Assembly (NCBI RefSeq): GCF_001039355.2
Contig: NW_019774681.1
Span: 1-64,000 of the forward strand
Source: Lingula anatina
Lineage: Eukaryota > Brachiopoda > Lingulata > Lingulida > Lingulidae
Length of the DNA: 64,000 bases
Direction: 5' to 3'
The notes under the pieces are model-generated. The model worked only from the letters and a program-made list of their open reading frames with translations. It was not told the DNA's origin and searched no databases. The stretch's first letter is position 1. Each line of letters begins with the position of its first letter. Shown here one piece after another: positions 38,301-47,363 of this stretch. Position numbers and translations under genes: made by a program.

Positions 38301-41300
38301 CAGATCAAGGCAAAAAGAAAACACAGGCCCGAGCCTCTTGTGATTCCGCAAAACATGAGCCATTTTGGCTTTCAGAGTAGGCTGCGGTCGCCTAGAATTT
38401 GGGAACCCAGTGGGGCGGAGAAAAAAACGGGGCATACTCCACCCCCGTACACCCCACCACCAATGCTTAGTCCTGTGAGGAGCGGGTCAGGATTGTTCTG
38501 GAGCATACAGCCACACCCACTTAGGCCTGTTACACCAAAGTCTGCACCTGTAACGCCAAAGATCAGAAGAGGTAAAGATTTTATTTTGAACAGGTGTAAT
38601 CCTGCTGTGAAGATAGCCAATGGAAGTCGTGAAACAAATTTGAAACTGTCATTTTTTTTAAAATAATTTTTGCCTCAGTGGTGAATGTCCTGTTTTAATA
38701 AGTTTTAGGAAAATGTAACTGTGCTTGTAAATAGTGAAATAATATTATTGCTGTGATAACTAACATGAAACATGAAACGTGTTTCAGGGAGTTTTGGATT
38801 GAGTCACAGTGTAGGTGGCGTGACCAGCTGGTCCGGTCTCATTCAAACAAAAGAGCCCATTAAAGAGGAAGAAGATGAGGAAGAAGAGGAAGAAGAAGAG
38901 GGCACAGAGGTTGAGGAAGAAACACAAATTGAGCCACCACCAGAAACTGACATACAACCGTAAGTATTAGCACAGTTATGCACAGGGTGTATAGATAATC
39001 AGAATAGTCAAAAATAAAAGGTAGAAAGTAGATAGGTCAAAACCAATTGGGGAATATAACAAAGTGTTTGTTGTACTGCAGTAGGAATTTAATTAATTGT
39101 TAAAAAAAAACCCTAAACTCATTGGCAGAGTTAAGGTCCCAAGAGTTCTCCCCCACCTTCAAATACAAATTACTTAAGTGACATTTAATAGTGATAAGAT
39201 TTGTAGCTGGTGTCAGTAATACTACACTTCATTTTCTTACATTGCATAGTATGTGTAAATAATTGTTACATTTTCTTCAGACATGTAAATATAGGACCTC
39301 AGTACCAAGCTGATGTTCCTTCTTGCTTAGGTAAGTGCAGCAAAAAGTCAAATAAGGAAAATTAGAAATAACCATTAATGTGATTGAGTATAGTGAGAAA
39401 GCTGTCCCAGTATTGTATTCTTAATATGTCTAAGTGCTTATTCATTACAAGACCTAAATAAGATGTTTGACATTTGTATTAAAGTATTATCAATTGGTGT
39501 ATTGTAGAAAGCCGCAATAGAATTTATTTTGACGACCGAGTGAGGGAAGACCTGGTGTGGGACCCAGCAATTATAGATCATACTACTGAAGATGAAGGTA
39601 AGATATTTTAATGGCTAAACTAAAAGTTTGTGCTGAAGGACCTTTGCTACACCTCACCAGTGTATTTTTTGAAGTTCCACATTCTGAATACTTTGCTATT
39701 CTTTCCTTCACTAAAGGCATGAGGATAACCAAATATATATATTTTTTTCAGTTTAGTGAAAAGATATTCATTTTGACCATTATTAACTGTGCTGGTATAA
39801 ATTATTTTGCATCTACTTAAGGATTGAATGTCTCTTTGAAATAGCTATAGAAAGTTGATGGCTTTTAATATTATGAAAATATAATATATTTGAAAGATAT
39901 TTTCTTTCTTTATTTATTTATTTATCTAATGGGAGCAAACTTCTCTTAGGAATAGCTAAAGAAAGTTGTAAGACTGATTTTTGGGATTTGTTTGTATGTT
40001 TTCAGTTCAGTCATATCAAGAGTTTGCTAGCTGTGCTGCAGTGCCTGGGAATGGAGTCAACATGGAATATGCCTTACACTTATTACACATTGTGAAGGGA
40101 GACGTACAGGTAGGTGCTGAACCTCAACGTATTTATATTTATAACTGTCTAAAATATAATAAGAAGATGTAAGATTGGGCTGTCGGGAGTGCTCCTTAAT
40201 GGATAAATTGAGAAAAGTTAAAGAGATGATGAACAATGCTGACCCTTATGCGGGGTATATCTAAATATGTGGTTTCTTGATGTGATATAGTAATAGTTGT
40301 TGGTGCAGGGAGCTGTTCAGGGTTGGGGTGCTACCATCTACCCTTTGTGTAAGATATGTATAATAGTCTTCAGTAGAAGAAAGGACTGGGCGACTAGGAC
40401 TTGTGCTTCAGTGTCTCACCTTGTGTCACTGTGCCATCTTGAGGGTACAGTGTACACAGGCTTGCTGGAGAGACTGTTGAAGAAAGCTAATAAGATAAAT
40501 TCAGCTTCATATCCAGTGCTATCAGTTTTGTACCATGGATTTAATATTTATAAAAGAGTTCGTGTGATATGAGCTTTTATGTTTTACTGGTTTCTAAGTT
40601 GAAACTGAATTTCAATTTTTAATTTCAGAAAGCAATTTTGGAACTTATGAAGGCAACACCAAAGCTACCTAATAGACATCCACTTGTGACCTTTTCATAT
40701 CAAGGCATGTATTTTGTATATTGAATAAATATGGTACTTGAATTAATTTAACTACAACATCGGGTTTTAATGGTGCTTTTAGGCATTTGCATTCTAAAAG
40801 ATGTTATATTCCACGAAGATTATTGCCTTCATGCTTTTCACAAAGAATTTGTCACTTTCCCTGTGGATCTTTTTGATGAATTCAGATCCAAATGTCTCAT
40901 GGGGCTTATTGGGATGTTAGTGAATTATTATTAATTTTTTTAGGTTATATATATATTAAGTTTACCTAAAAAGTGAACATTGCATTTATAAGAATGATAA
41001 AATGGCTGATCACCAAATTAATATGTGGTGCACTATTTATATTTATATACTTTATTTTTCAATTATGTAGAATCTGACACTTGGAGCTCAGAGGAAATAG
41101 AAGCATTCATAGAAGGGATGCTGAAATTTGACAAAGATTTTTTCAATGTTTCCAAAGAGGTAAGTAATGATCAGGTTTAAAAGAGCTAGGAAGTGAATAC
41201 TGATAGGAAATAGTGTGAAATCATATGATGCCGTGTAAATGATGTAATATGATATATTGTAATATATTTATTAGTAGAACACTTATGATAGATTTTACTA

Positions 41301-41949
41301 TTTTAAGTATATTACATACAGCATGTTAGAGCATTCACTAATAATTTACCCAGGTTTGCATAGTTCCATCCCATTCTTGCAGGTGAAAACCAAAACTACC
41401 AAACAGTGCATACAGTTCTACTATCTGTGGAAGAAAGTTTGTCTAGACGAATACAAACGTATGCGGATATTGCGTAGAAAACGCACTGACGATGACATTT
41501 ACAACTTGCGCTCAAGAGCGGCTCAGCAGGATGACTTGGAACATCAGCAGCAGACGCAGGCAGACAGTGATGATTCTGACGACGATTCGTCTGCTACTGG
41601 AAATGTAGAGGAACCGAATGTATGTTATTTACTTCATTGTAAAATTTTTAATTGTTTTTGAATCCCAAAGTCAGTCATGGTTTTACATCAACACCTCTTT
41701 AATAATGATGTTCTTAAATTCTTTTTTAAATGCTTTCAATGTGGCACTGCCATTATGAAGCACATAAATTATGCTGTGTGGATATTTAATTGATATTTAA
41801 TTATTTCCAGGAAAAGGAACCAGATGCCTCCAATGGTGTCCAAATAGTTTACACTTGTGCCTACCCAAATTGTAATGCAGTAAGTATCTATTTATATGAA
41901 AAGAATAATTCAAGGAAAATTAAAAAAAAATACACAACTGTTTTTAAAC

Positions 41950-41986
<37 letters not shown>

Positions 41987-42676
41987 CATAAATATGTTTA
42001 AATATCTGTTCATTTTTTATCTAGTCATTTCCATCAAAACAAGCACTTAGTGGCCATATAAGAATCCATGTGAACAGTAGTGAAGGGAACACAAGAAAGT
42101 CTGCAGAACCCAGTCCTCATCGAAGTCCTCACAGAAAGGAGGGGACAGGTCCCCCATCTAACAAATCAACAGTATCAGAGGGAGTAGAGGAGTTTCCATG
42201 CAAGATTTGTGGAAAGTAAGGAAATTGGCATTGGAGATAACTATTCACATTTTTCTTTGATATGAATCGGATATTGGCATGTATTTAGTATCTGTAGGTA
42301 TATTTGGGACAAATGGGCCTTAAATGTCATGTAATTGTTTTAAACATTATTGTCCATATCAGAAAAATTTTTAATTTTTAAATAAAGTCATATTATTAGT
42401 GTAATTATATCAGTTCATATATAGTTTTTCCCCATCCACATGAGCACTTATGACATTCAGCTTATTGTTTGGGCAGTAAGGGGGTTTTAGTCTGTTAAAA
42501 ACTTGAACGATAGAACATGCTGAAGTAATACAATTATTCTTTTTCATTTCAGAGTATTTTACAAAGTGAAAAGTCGGAGTGCTCATATGAAGAGTCACAG
42601 TGACAAAGAAAGAAATCGTAAAAATGCCCTTGCAGCACAGAATAATAGTCCATATTCACCATACTCCGATACCTAA
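17520..42676 (+). CDS. TRERF1: TRERF1/ZNF541-type zinc-finger, ELM2 and SANT transcriptional corepressor
   Basis: Exons: 17520-19146, 30037-30328, 31257-31697, 35835-35943, 37266-38571, 38788-38959, 39281-39330, 39508-39597, 40006-40109, 40629-40704, 41071-41159, 41383-41619, 41811-41879, 42025-42215, 42553-42676. Starting at the ATG at 17562 (A at -3) the product is 1644 aa; 17520 itself follows an acceptor, so a coding exon upstream is possible. Order: Pro/Ser/Asn/His-rich N-terminus with repeats; AT-hook-like GKGRPSK (567-573); C2H2 fingers at 585-605, 613-633, 641-663 and 781-801; polyQ (about 862-892); acidic Glu run; ELM2 (from about 1304); SANT (about 1411-1458); C2H2 fingers at 1533-1555 and 1599-1619. 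Known: ELM2-SANT proteins of the TRERF1/ZNF541/MIDEAS group bind HDAC1/2 in nuclear MiDAC-type complexes. Having fingers on both sides of ELM2-SANT favours TRERF1/ZNF541 over MIDEAS. Which vertebrate paralogue it matches best is not decided. Confidence 0.93.
18072..18560 (+). repeat. Six-copy MNDPNxSPH peptide repeat in the coding exon
   Basis: The nonapeptide MNDPN[M/P/K/S]SPH occurs at residues 171, 198, 245, 278, 297 and 325 with 19-47 residue spacing. The second and third copies flank His-Thr-Pro arrays. DNA of the copies differs at synonymous sites (AAC/AAT, GAC/GAT, TCG/TCC/TCA), so the peptide rather than the DNA is kept. The Ser-Pro core suits proline-directed kinases (inference). Confidence 0.9.
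20697..20709. promoter_or_regulatory. DR1-like nuclear-receptor element (TGACCTTTGACCT)
   Basis: A perfect direct repeat of TGACCT spaced by one base, followed 6 nt later by an inverted AGGTCA half site with the same flanks (AAGGTCAAAGG). HNF4/RXR-type receptors bind DR1. Similar words are common in invertebrate minisatellites, so function is uncertain. Confidence 0.25.
21054..21310. repeat. Two diverged tandem units, period about 148 bp
   Basis: Both units contain CCAAAACT.GCA, a GAATAAAAG/GAATACA box, the identical string TATTGGCAATCTTATTGTGA (from about 21115 and 21263) and a trailing ACCTTTG. They are otherwise diverged, so this is an old tandem duplication or a satellite fragment. Confidence 0.65.
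22400..22421. repeat. Poly(A) run, ELM2-SANT intron
   Basis: A 22-base A run in the long intron; no flanking duplication or element was recognised that would identify it as a retroposon tail. Confidence 0.8.
23419..23454. repeat. (TTTA)n microsatellite
   Basis: About nine TATT units in the long intron of the ELM2-SANT gene. Confidence 0.95.
26775..26998. mobile_element. Foldback MITE copy, family with TAGATCGATCCA arms
   Basis: The left arm (CATTCCCATAGATTTTAGAT then CGATCCA) is an imperfect reverse complement of the right arm (AGATTAGATCGATCCA when inverted, about 26960-26990). The right half carries AGGGGGTAATTAACT, also found at 55793 and 62086. It lies in the long intron of the ELM2-SANT gene. 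No coding capacity. Confidence 0.7.
27736..27745. promoter_or_regulatory. MEF2/TATA-like box CTATAAATAG
   Basis: A perfect MEF2 consensus that also contains TATAAATA. It sits in a less AT-rich intronic patch with a FOX-like TGTAAACA at about 27701, some 510 bp upstream of the candidate alternative exon at 28249. It could belong to an internal promoter or enhancer (inference). Confidence 0.3.
28249..28318 (+). CDS. TRERF1: Candidate alternative first coding exon with VLDLS motif
   Basis: Seen: acceptor-like CTCCTTCCTGTCAG, 70 nt, donor CAAAG|GTAG. In frame 0 it reads MLCPWWIYRPWDNQ then VLDLSVK, ending with one base left over, exactly the phase needed by the next exon (30037). As a cassette after the 17520-19146 exon it would meet TAA at 28290, so it fits only as an alternative 5' exon with its ATG at 28255 or after another phase-0 exon. 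VLDLS resembles the PxDLS motif that recruits the corepressor CtBP. Confidence 0.45.
29154..29169. repeat. Poly(A) run
   Basis: A-homopolymer in the intron just upstream of the first zinc-finger exon; no associated element was recognised. Confidence 0.7.
30900..30949. repeat. (TG)n microsatellite
   Basis: About 25 TG units in the intron between the ZF1-ZF2 exon and the ZF2-ZF3 exon. Confidence 0.95.
31829..31888. repeat. (ATTT)n microsatellite
   Basis: About 14 TTTA units in the intron after the 31257-31697 exon. Confidence 0.95.
33771..33902. repeat. Two-copy tandem repeat, about 73-bp period
   Basis: TTTCTTGCTAACGAACAACC at 33771 and TTTCTTGCCAATGAACAACC at 33844 start two about 60-bp similar units (both continue TGTTGC...CCCTTTT.AAATGTTA), separated by a short unmatched stretch. 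Confidence 0.8.
35294..35352. repeat. (CT)n(CA)n microsatellite
   Basis: A CT run followed by about 22 CA units with one AAAC interruption, in the intron before the fourth finger exon. Confidence 0.95.
39281..40704 (+). CDS. TRERF1: ELM2 domain exons of the ELM2-SANT gene
   Basis: Four small exons (39281-39330, 39508-39597, 40006-40109, 40629-40704) encode the ELM2 domain. It starts VNIGPQYQADVP, continues through RVREDLVWDP and YALHLLHIVKGDV, and ends HPLVTFSY. The NIGxxYQAxxP start and the late bulky-hydrophobic helix are the family hallmarks; ELM2 contacts HDAC1/2 dimers. The last of these exons ends at a GC donor. Confidence 0.92.
40705..40706 (+). other. Non-canonical GC splice donor
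   Basis: The exon ends TATCAAG|GCATGT and the next begins at 41071 after TTATGTAG. This gives TYQ-ES-DTW, the expected ELM2-to-SANT link, in frame. The nearby GT at 40709 would bring an in-frame stop. The context AAG|GCATGT is the strong flank usual for GC-AG introns. Confidence 0.8.
41071..41619 (+). CDS. TRERF1: SANT domain exons of the ELM2-SANT gene
   Basis: Exons 41071-41159 and 41383-41619. The SANT helices read SDTWSSEEIEAFIEGM, DKDFFNVSKEV and TTKQCIQFYYLWKK, with the spaced aromatic residues typical of histone-tail/HDAC-binding SANT domains. A basic patch (RILRRKRTDDD) follows, then a Ser/Asp-rich acidic linker towards the C-terminal fingers. Confidence 0.93.
41950..41986. repeat. 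Poly(T) run in a short intron
   Basis: About 36 T residues between the exons encoding the two halves of the fifth zinc finger; length likely varies between alleles. Confidence 0.9.
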
Positions 42677-45133
42677 GGATTTGGAACTCCTACTGCAATG
42701 TTTGTCTTAAAGACTGTTGCATGGAATTTTATAAAACACATTTTTTTACAGATTAATTCAACTTTGTCAATAGCAAGGCTGAAACTATAAGTGTTGACCT
42801 AAGTATTTTGATATTTTGGCATGTTGGAATTGCCATGCCTTGTCTCTGCATTATTTATCAAAAATAATGCCCCTACTGATAATCTGACTGGTGGATATAA
42901 AATATAATAGAAATTATTGTTTTAACAGTGCCAAAGACACTGAGTGTTTGCCGACAGCACTGGGTTATAATAAAAATGTTGTATAAATGTGTATAATTTT
43001 AAGTATCTTATTTTCTGAGCTGAAAAAAAAGCATGATGAGAATTTACTATAAAAAATTTTATATGTTTATAGCATCTATTTAACTTAGTAAGAGCAGTGT
43101 TTCATAATTCATTCCCCTTTTGTCACATTTTTCATTTGCCTTAGATTGCCTTTTTACTGCAGGAATAGAGAAGCAACATGATATTCCATGCTACTCCTAG
43201 AAGTTTGATTGTTACTGATTTTTTTTTTTTTTTTTGTCTGGCTAAAGAAAAGCCAAAAATTTAGGGGTTTATCCCCCCCAATATATGCCTGTAGTATGAA
43301 AGTAAGTTATTTGCTTTGAATGAAACACACTAGGTAAACTGACCTCAGTAGTTATATCAGTCAGTACAATGTTAATCAAAGATGAGGCTAAATATGTGCA
43401 ATCAGTGAATACCATAATACTGGCTTCGTTTGGGAATTTTTATATCATCATGTTTTTTTAGTGAAATATTTGTAAAAATCTAATACTAAGCTAAGTATAT
43501 TTTAAGTGTGCAGCGGTTGTATTTAAGGGTGCCAACTTGTACAGGTAACCCCAAAGTTACAATAGAGAGGATCATGCTTCATGTTTGTACTATATACAAC
43601 TTCACTAAGCTTTACTGCACACCATGGAGAAGAGAAAACAAACATATTAAAGAAGTAAAAGAAATATATTCCCATTTACAAAAGAAGTGTCAAATTAATT
43701 CACCTATTTTTGTATCTGTATGTCTATGGTGTTCTTTGTCTCCAGATATTGCAGGTATTGTGATAACATTGTGCTTTGTGATAGATGTATATAGATAGAA
43801 ATATATATATATATATAATGCACACAGCAGAAGAGGAAGGCAATCAGTGATTGAGATTGTTGTCATACTTGGACATTGTTATGGAATTTTACATGCAGAG
43901 CTTTACTAATGACCTAATTAAAGAAAAGATGGATGTACGTTAGTGACAGTGGAGAAATGTTTTAAAGTTAAAATTGGATATAGGTTAAGCACATAATGCA
44001 TAATAATGTATTTGCTGCTTTTAGATATGTCTTATAACAATTTTTTTTGTAAAACTGCCATTTTGCATTTGATATATAGTGTTACTGATTATACGTATGG
44101 AAAAGAGATTCTTACATGTAGAGTCATGTATAATGAAATGAGCATTCTATTGTTAAGGTTTTAGTGTACTTGTTGTGGATACTCTTGGTATTGCAACATT
44201 ATCAAATTTGCAATATTTTCCTTATTTTTTTGTGGAGAAAAAATTATATATTACTCAAACCAATTAAAAGTTTAATTTTATGAACTTCAGTTTTAGTATG
44301 TGGTTGATCACACATAAACATTTGCTAAATAGTCATTTTGCCCAAAGACTGAATACATTCCAAATATGAGCACCTACAAAATACTGCAAGTACATCTGCA
44401 TGTTCTTCAGTGTCTGTGAGGGCTATGCACTCATGCAACGAGAAGTTTGCAATCCAGCAATTTCGGTCTTGACGCTGGGTGCTTGATCTTTTGCATCATT
44501 GACATTTGAGCTTGATTTAAAAGTCAAAAACTTTCCAAGTGCAATAGACTTGTGGAACTGTTCTACAATTTCCAAGTGCAGTATGCTATTCCACCACTCT
44601 TCAGTGGGACTAATTGCCTTTACATACAACTTAGACTGTCTCCAACCTCAGCTGCCACTTGATTTTTTATGCTTATTTTTTTCAGCATATTATACTATAA
44701 TGCCATACAGATAACATCTTAAACATACAGGATTGATGAACATAATTACTAAAATTATGGCCAAATTTAAAAGTGGATTTTTCTGATCAGTTTTTTTCTG
44801 CATATATTCTGTTGTATGCATCCTTGATAGCATTATTAATCTAGAGCCCTTTGACTTACCATCTTGATATACTTAAAGGAACATTTCAGTGTGTAAACGC
44901 ATCTGTTTTGTAATACAGAGGTGCAATGGCTGGTCTGTCTTTAATGGTCCCTTGTATATAATTGTTAAACACTTGCCACATTAAATCTCAGGTCTCTAGC
45001 ATATGTGGCAGAAATATCATTAGTAACACTGAATTAATATTTTACTTCACTATACTTGTACATGTGTACAGATGTGCCCCAAACAATCAGCATCTTCCAG
45101 TTTGACCTTTGTTTCTATCTATCATTGCAAAAC
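42677..45133. other. 3'UTR and intergenic between convergent genes
   Basis: AT-rich and without a recognised gene. One minus-strand open stretch (44423 to about 44650) reads KAISPTEEWWNSILHLEIVE and continues to a stop. It could be a terminal exon or pseudogene fragment, but no good acceptor or family is visible. Confidence 0.5.
42969..42974 (+). terminator. Poly(A) signal AATAAA, ELM2-SANT gene
   Basis: The first AATAAA after the TAA at 42674-42676, about 290 nt downstream. Further AT-rich sequence continues to about 44.3 kb, so a longer 3'UTR is also possible. Confidence 0.4.
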
Positions 45134-47363
45134 CTAATCTGAAATGTGAAAAGCAATGATATTGTACATCCAGTCCAACAACTGGATAAAGTTGCCAATA
45201 TTGAATACGTGGTCAGGGTTGGCTTGATTAAGGGTAACTAATGATTCACGAGTCTGCCACACATCCATTGTATCATGGTTCTTCAACAACACCATCAAGT
45301 GCCACTTGATTGGAGACAGGACAATTCCAAAATGAAATTTCTGCCCATGCATTTGGGACAGCATTTGTTTCATACAATGTACAACACCTAAATCAAAATT
45401 ATCTGCACTCCGTTTACATTCGACATTGAGGATAAATAATTGTTCATATTTGTGGTAAATGACGACATCTGGCACAACAATGCCTGGTTTTTGTGAAGGA
45501 AGTGAGAGCTCTGAGGAATGGGGTGAACCGAGTTCTTCTTGCTGCTGCCATGGTGCTGTGTGTGTAGCGGTACGTACCACAGAATTCGTGATGGATGTTG
45601 GAAAAGGCTCATCTACAAGGAGGTCAGGTGCAGGAAGGATTTTAATGATGTAGTCACAGATATGATGCAGGAATTTTTTTATGTCGCCGTTCATGAAGTC
45701 GGACATAAAAGCATTAGCCAGCAAGTCCCACACCAACTCCAGCGGGTCTGAAACAAAACAAGTTAAATTTAATATTGAAGTAATATTTGCTGTCTTAAAT
45801 ATGTAGTAAAAGTTCATATTAATGGAATCAACCTTACCCAGACATTTTTGTAATGGTATTTGTAGTGGGAATATAGTCAAGATTCAGGCCCCTTAGAGAA
45901 ACCTTGCCCTATTCCCAGGTAACCAACCTCCTTCATCCAAAATGACTTCTTCTGTGCATTTCCATGGGCTTCCTGCTGTATTTTTTTCAGGCCTCGTGTA
46001 TTTTGCTTGTTCTAGAAGTTGGCGCAGCCTTGACCAGTCACATGATTTGGTGGTGTTAAATTTTCCCAATTGTCTCACCTTAGCAAGCATATCTGAACGA
46101 TCGTCGATGGTATTCAGTATTTTGAAACTGGATTTTTTACCCACCAGATTGACAAAAGTAACATTATGGGGGAATTGTTGATCCCAACGCTGGTCAAATT
46201 CTGAATCACTTGATGGCATATCCAGCTCAACCACATAATTTTTGTATTCACGAGCCCACTCCTGAAAGTAATAATGAACTAGACAGCAAAGCTGGCAAAT
46301 TTACAGACACCATACAGGAAACAAGGCAGCAAAAGTGAGAAATGTTCAGACATTACACAGAAAAAAGTGCACCAAATAATGTTTTGGCCAATTCTGATGT
46401 ACTGTTACATAATGATTTGAAACAGCATAATCACTTTTACCCTCTTACACTATGTACTACACGTAGCAATAGCATGGACATCGAAAAACTAGCAAGTGAT
46501 TCAGTTCCATGGGATATATAAGCCACTCAAACTGCTAATGTGTGAAAAAAATTTTTTTTAATAATAACAATAATAATTATTGTAAATGTAAACCAATCAA
46601 GCCGATTTTCAAAAGTAACCTGCCTCTTTACCAAACAAAACTACTTTTTTTTTTACTTTTTTTTTTTTTTTGAAAAACCTAGAGGAACAATTAAGTGTTT
46701 TTAGAAGTGAAATGGGTCAAAAAGTCCATTTCTGGTGACCAAACTGGGCTGAGAAATTTCACCATTTATGGAAAACCATATAAAGCATGTGTAATTATAT
46801 ATAAGTATAACCCTGCATTGAATAGGGATTGGTGAAAATCAAACATTTTAATAAACAGGTGTTTTCCATGGCTGATATTGATGCATAACATGCACGCTCG
46901 GCTGTCACCTTGGTTGGATAGTAAACGATTGTCGTAAAATCTGGATTTATCTTGTTTCAGAAGCTTACTATATTTTATTGTCTCTATGGAGGTGTATGGG
47001 GACTTTACGACATTCGGTTTGAAGGCTTTAACCACTTGTTATAGTTTATTTTTGCATTGTATTGGATTAATGTGGCAGTCTGAGGTTGTCCTAGGTGGTT
47101 TTCAAGTTTATGCACCGGGTTTTAATATCTTTTAGCGATTTTACGACAACCGTTTACTATCCAATCAAGGTGACAGCCGAGCGTGGTCAAAGCATTCAAA
47201 CCGAATGTCGTAAGTCCCCATATACAAATAGAGTAAGCTTGTGGAACAAGATTCTAGGCCTTGGCCCCCTCCCCTGGCGAATCCTAGATCTACAAACCAA
47301 GATTCTGGATTTATGTTTCCGTTTCTTTCGTGGTGGCTCATTGGTCTGTGAACAAACTGCCAT
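45134..47363 (-). CDS. Unknown protein with PD-(D/E)XK nuclease-like core and basic NLS
   Basis: Proposed exons: 47363-47298, 46261-45928 and 45747-45134, 337 aa. Exon 1 has an ideal start context (CCACCATGG) and encodes TNEPPRKKRKHKSR, an NLS-like patch; its donor (TTG|GTTTGT) is weak. Exons 2 and 3 are better supported: good acceptors TTTCAG|GAG and TTTCAG|ACC, continuous phase, and a TGA/TAA-bounded frame. Exon 3 contains VVPDVVIYHK, then FILNVECKRS, then CMKQMLSQMHGQKF. The order Asp, Glu-x-Lys on a beta strand, then a Gln-bearing helix is the PD-(D/E)XK pattern. No family name is recognised. It could be a cellular gene or a protein captured from a mobile element. Confidence 0.6.
46895..47226. 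repeat. Permuted inverted repeat (A-B ... A'-B')
   Basis: Block A (46895-46945, CTCGGCTGTCACCTTGGTTG...) is repeated inverted at about 47140-47186, and block B (46992-47035, ATGGGGACTTTACGACATTC...) inverted at about 47187-47225. Both strands keep the order A then B, so the arms are not a simple hairpin. It lies in the proposed first intron of the nuclease-like gene. Confidence 0.75.

Noticed and set aside
40704-40710. Alternative GT donor four bases past the GC donor
   Set aside because: Joining to 41071 from that GT gives a stop within two codons and destroys the conserved ELM2-SANT linker.
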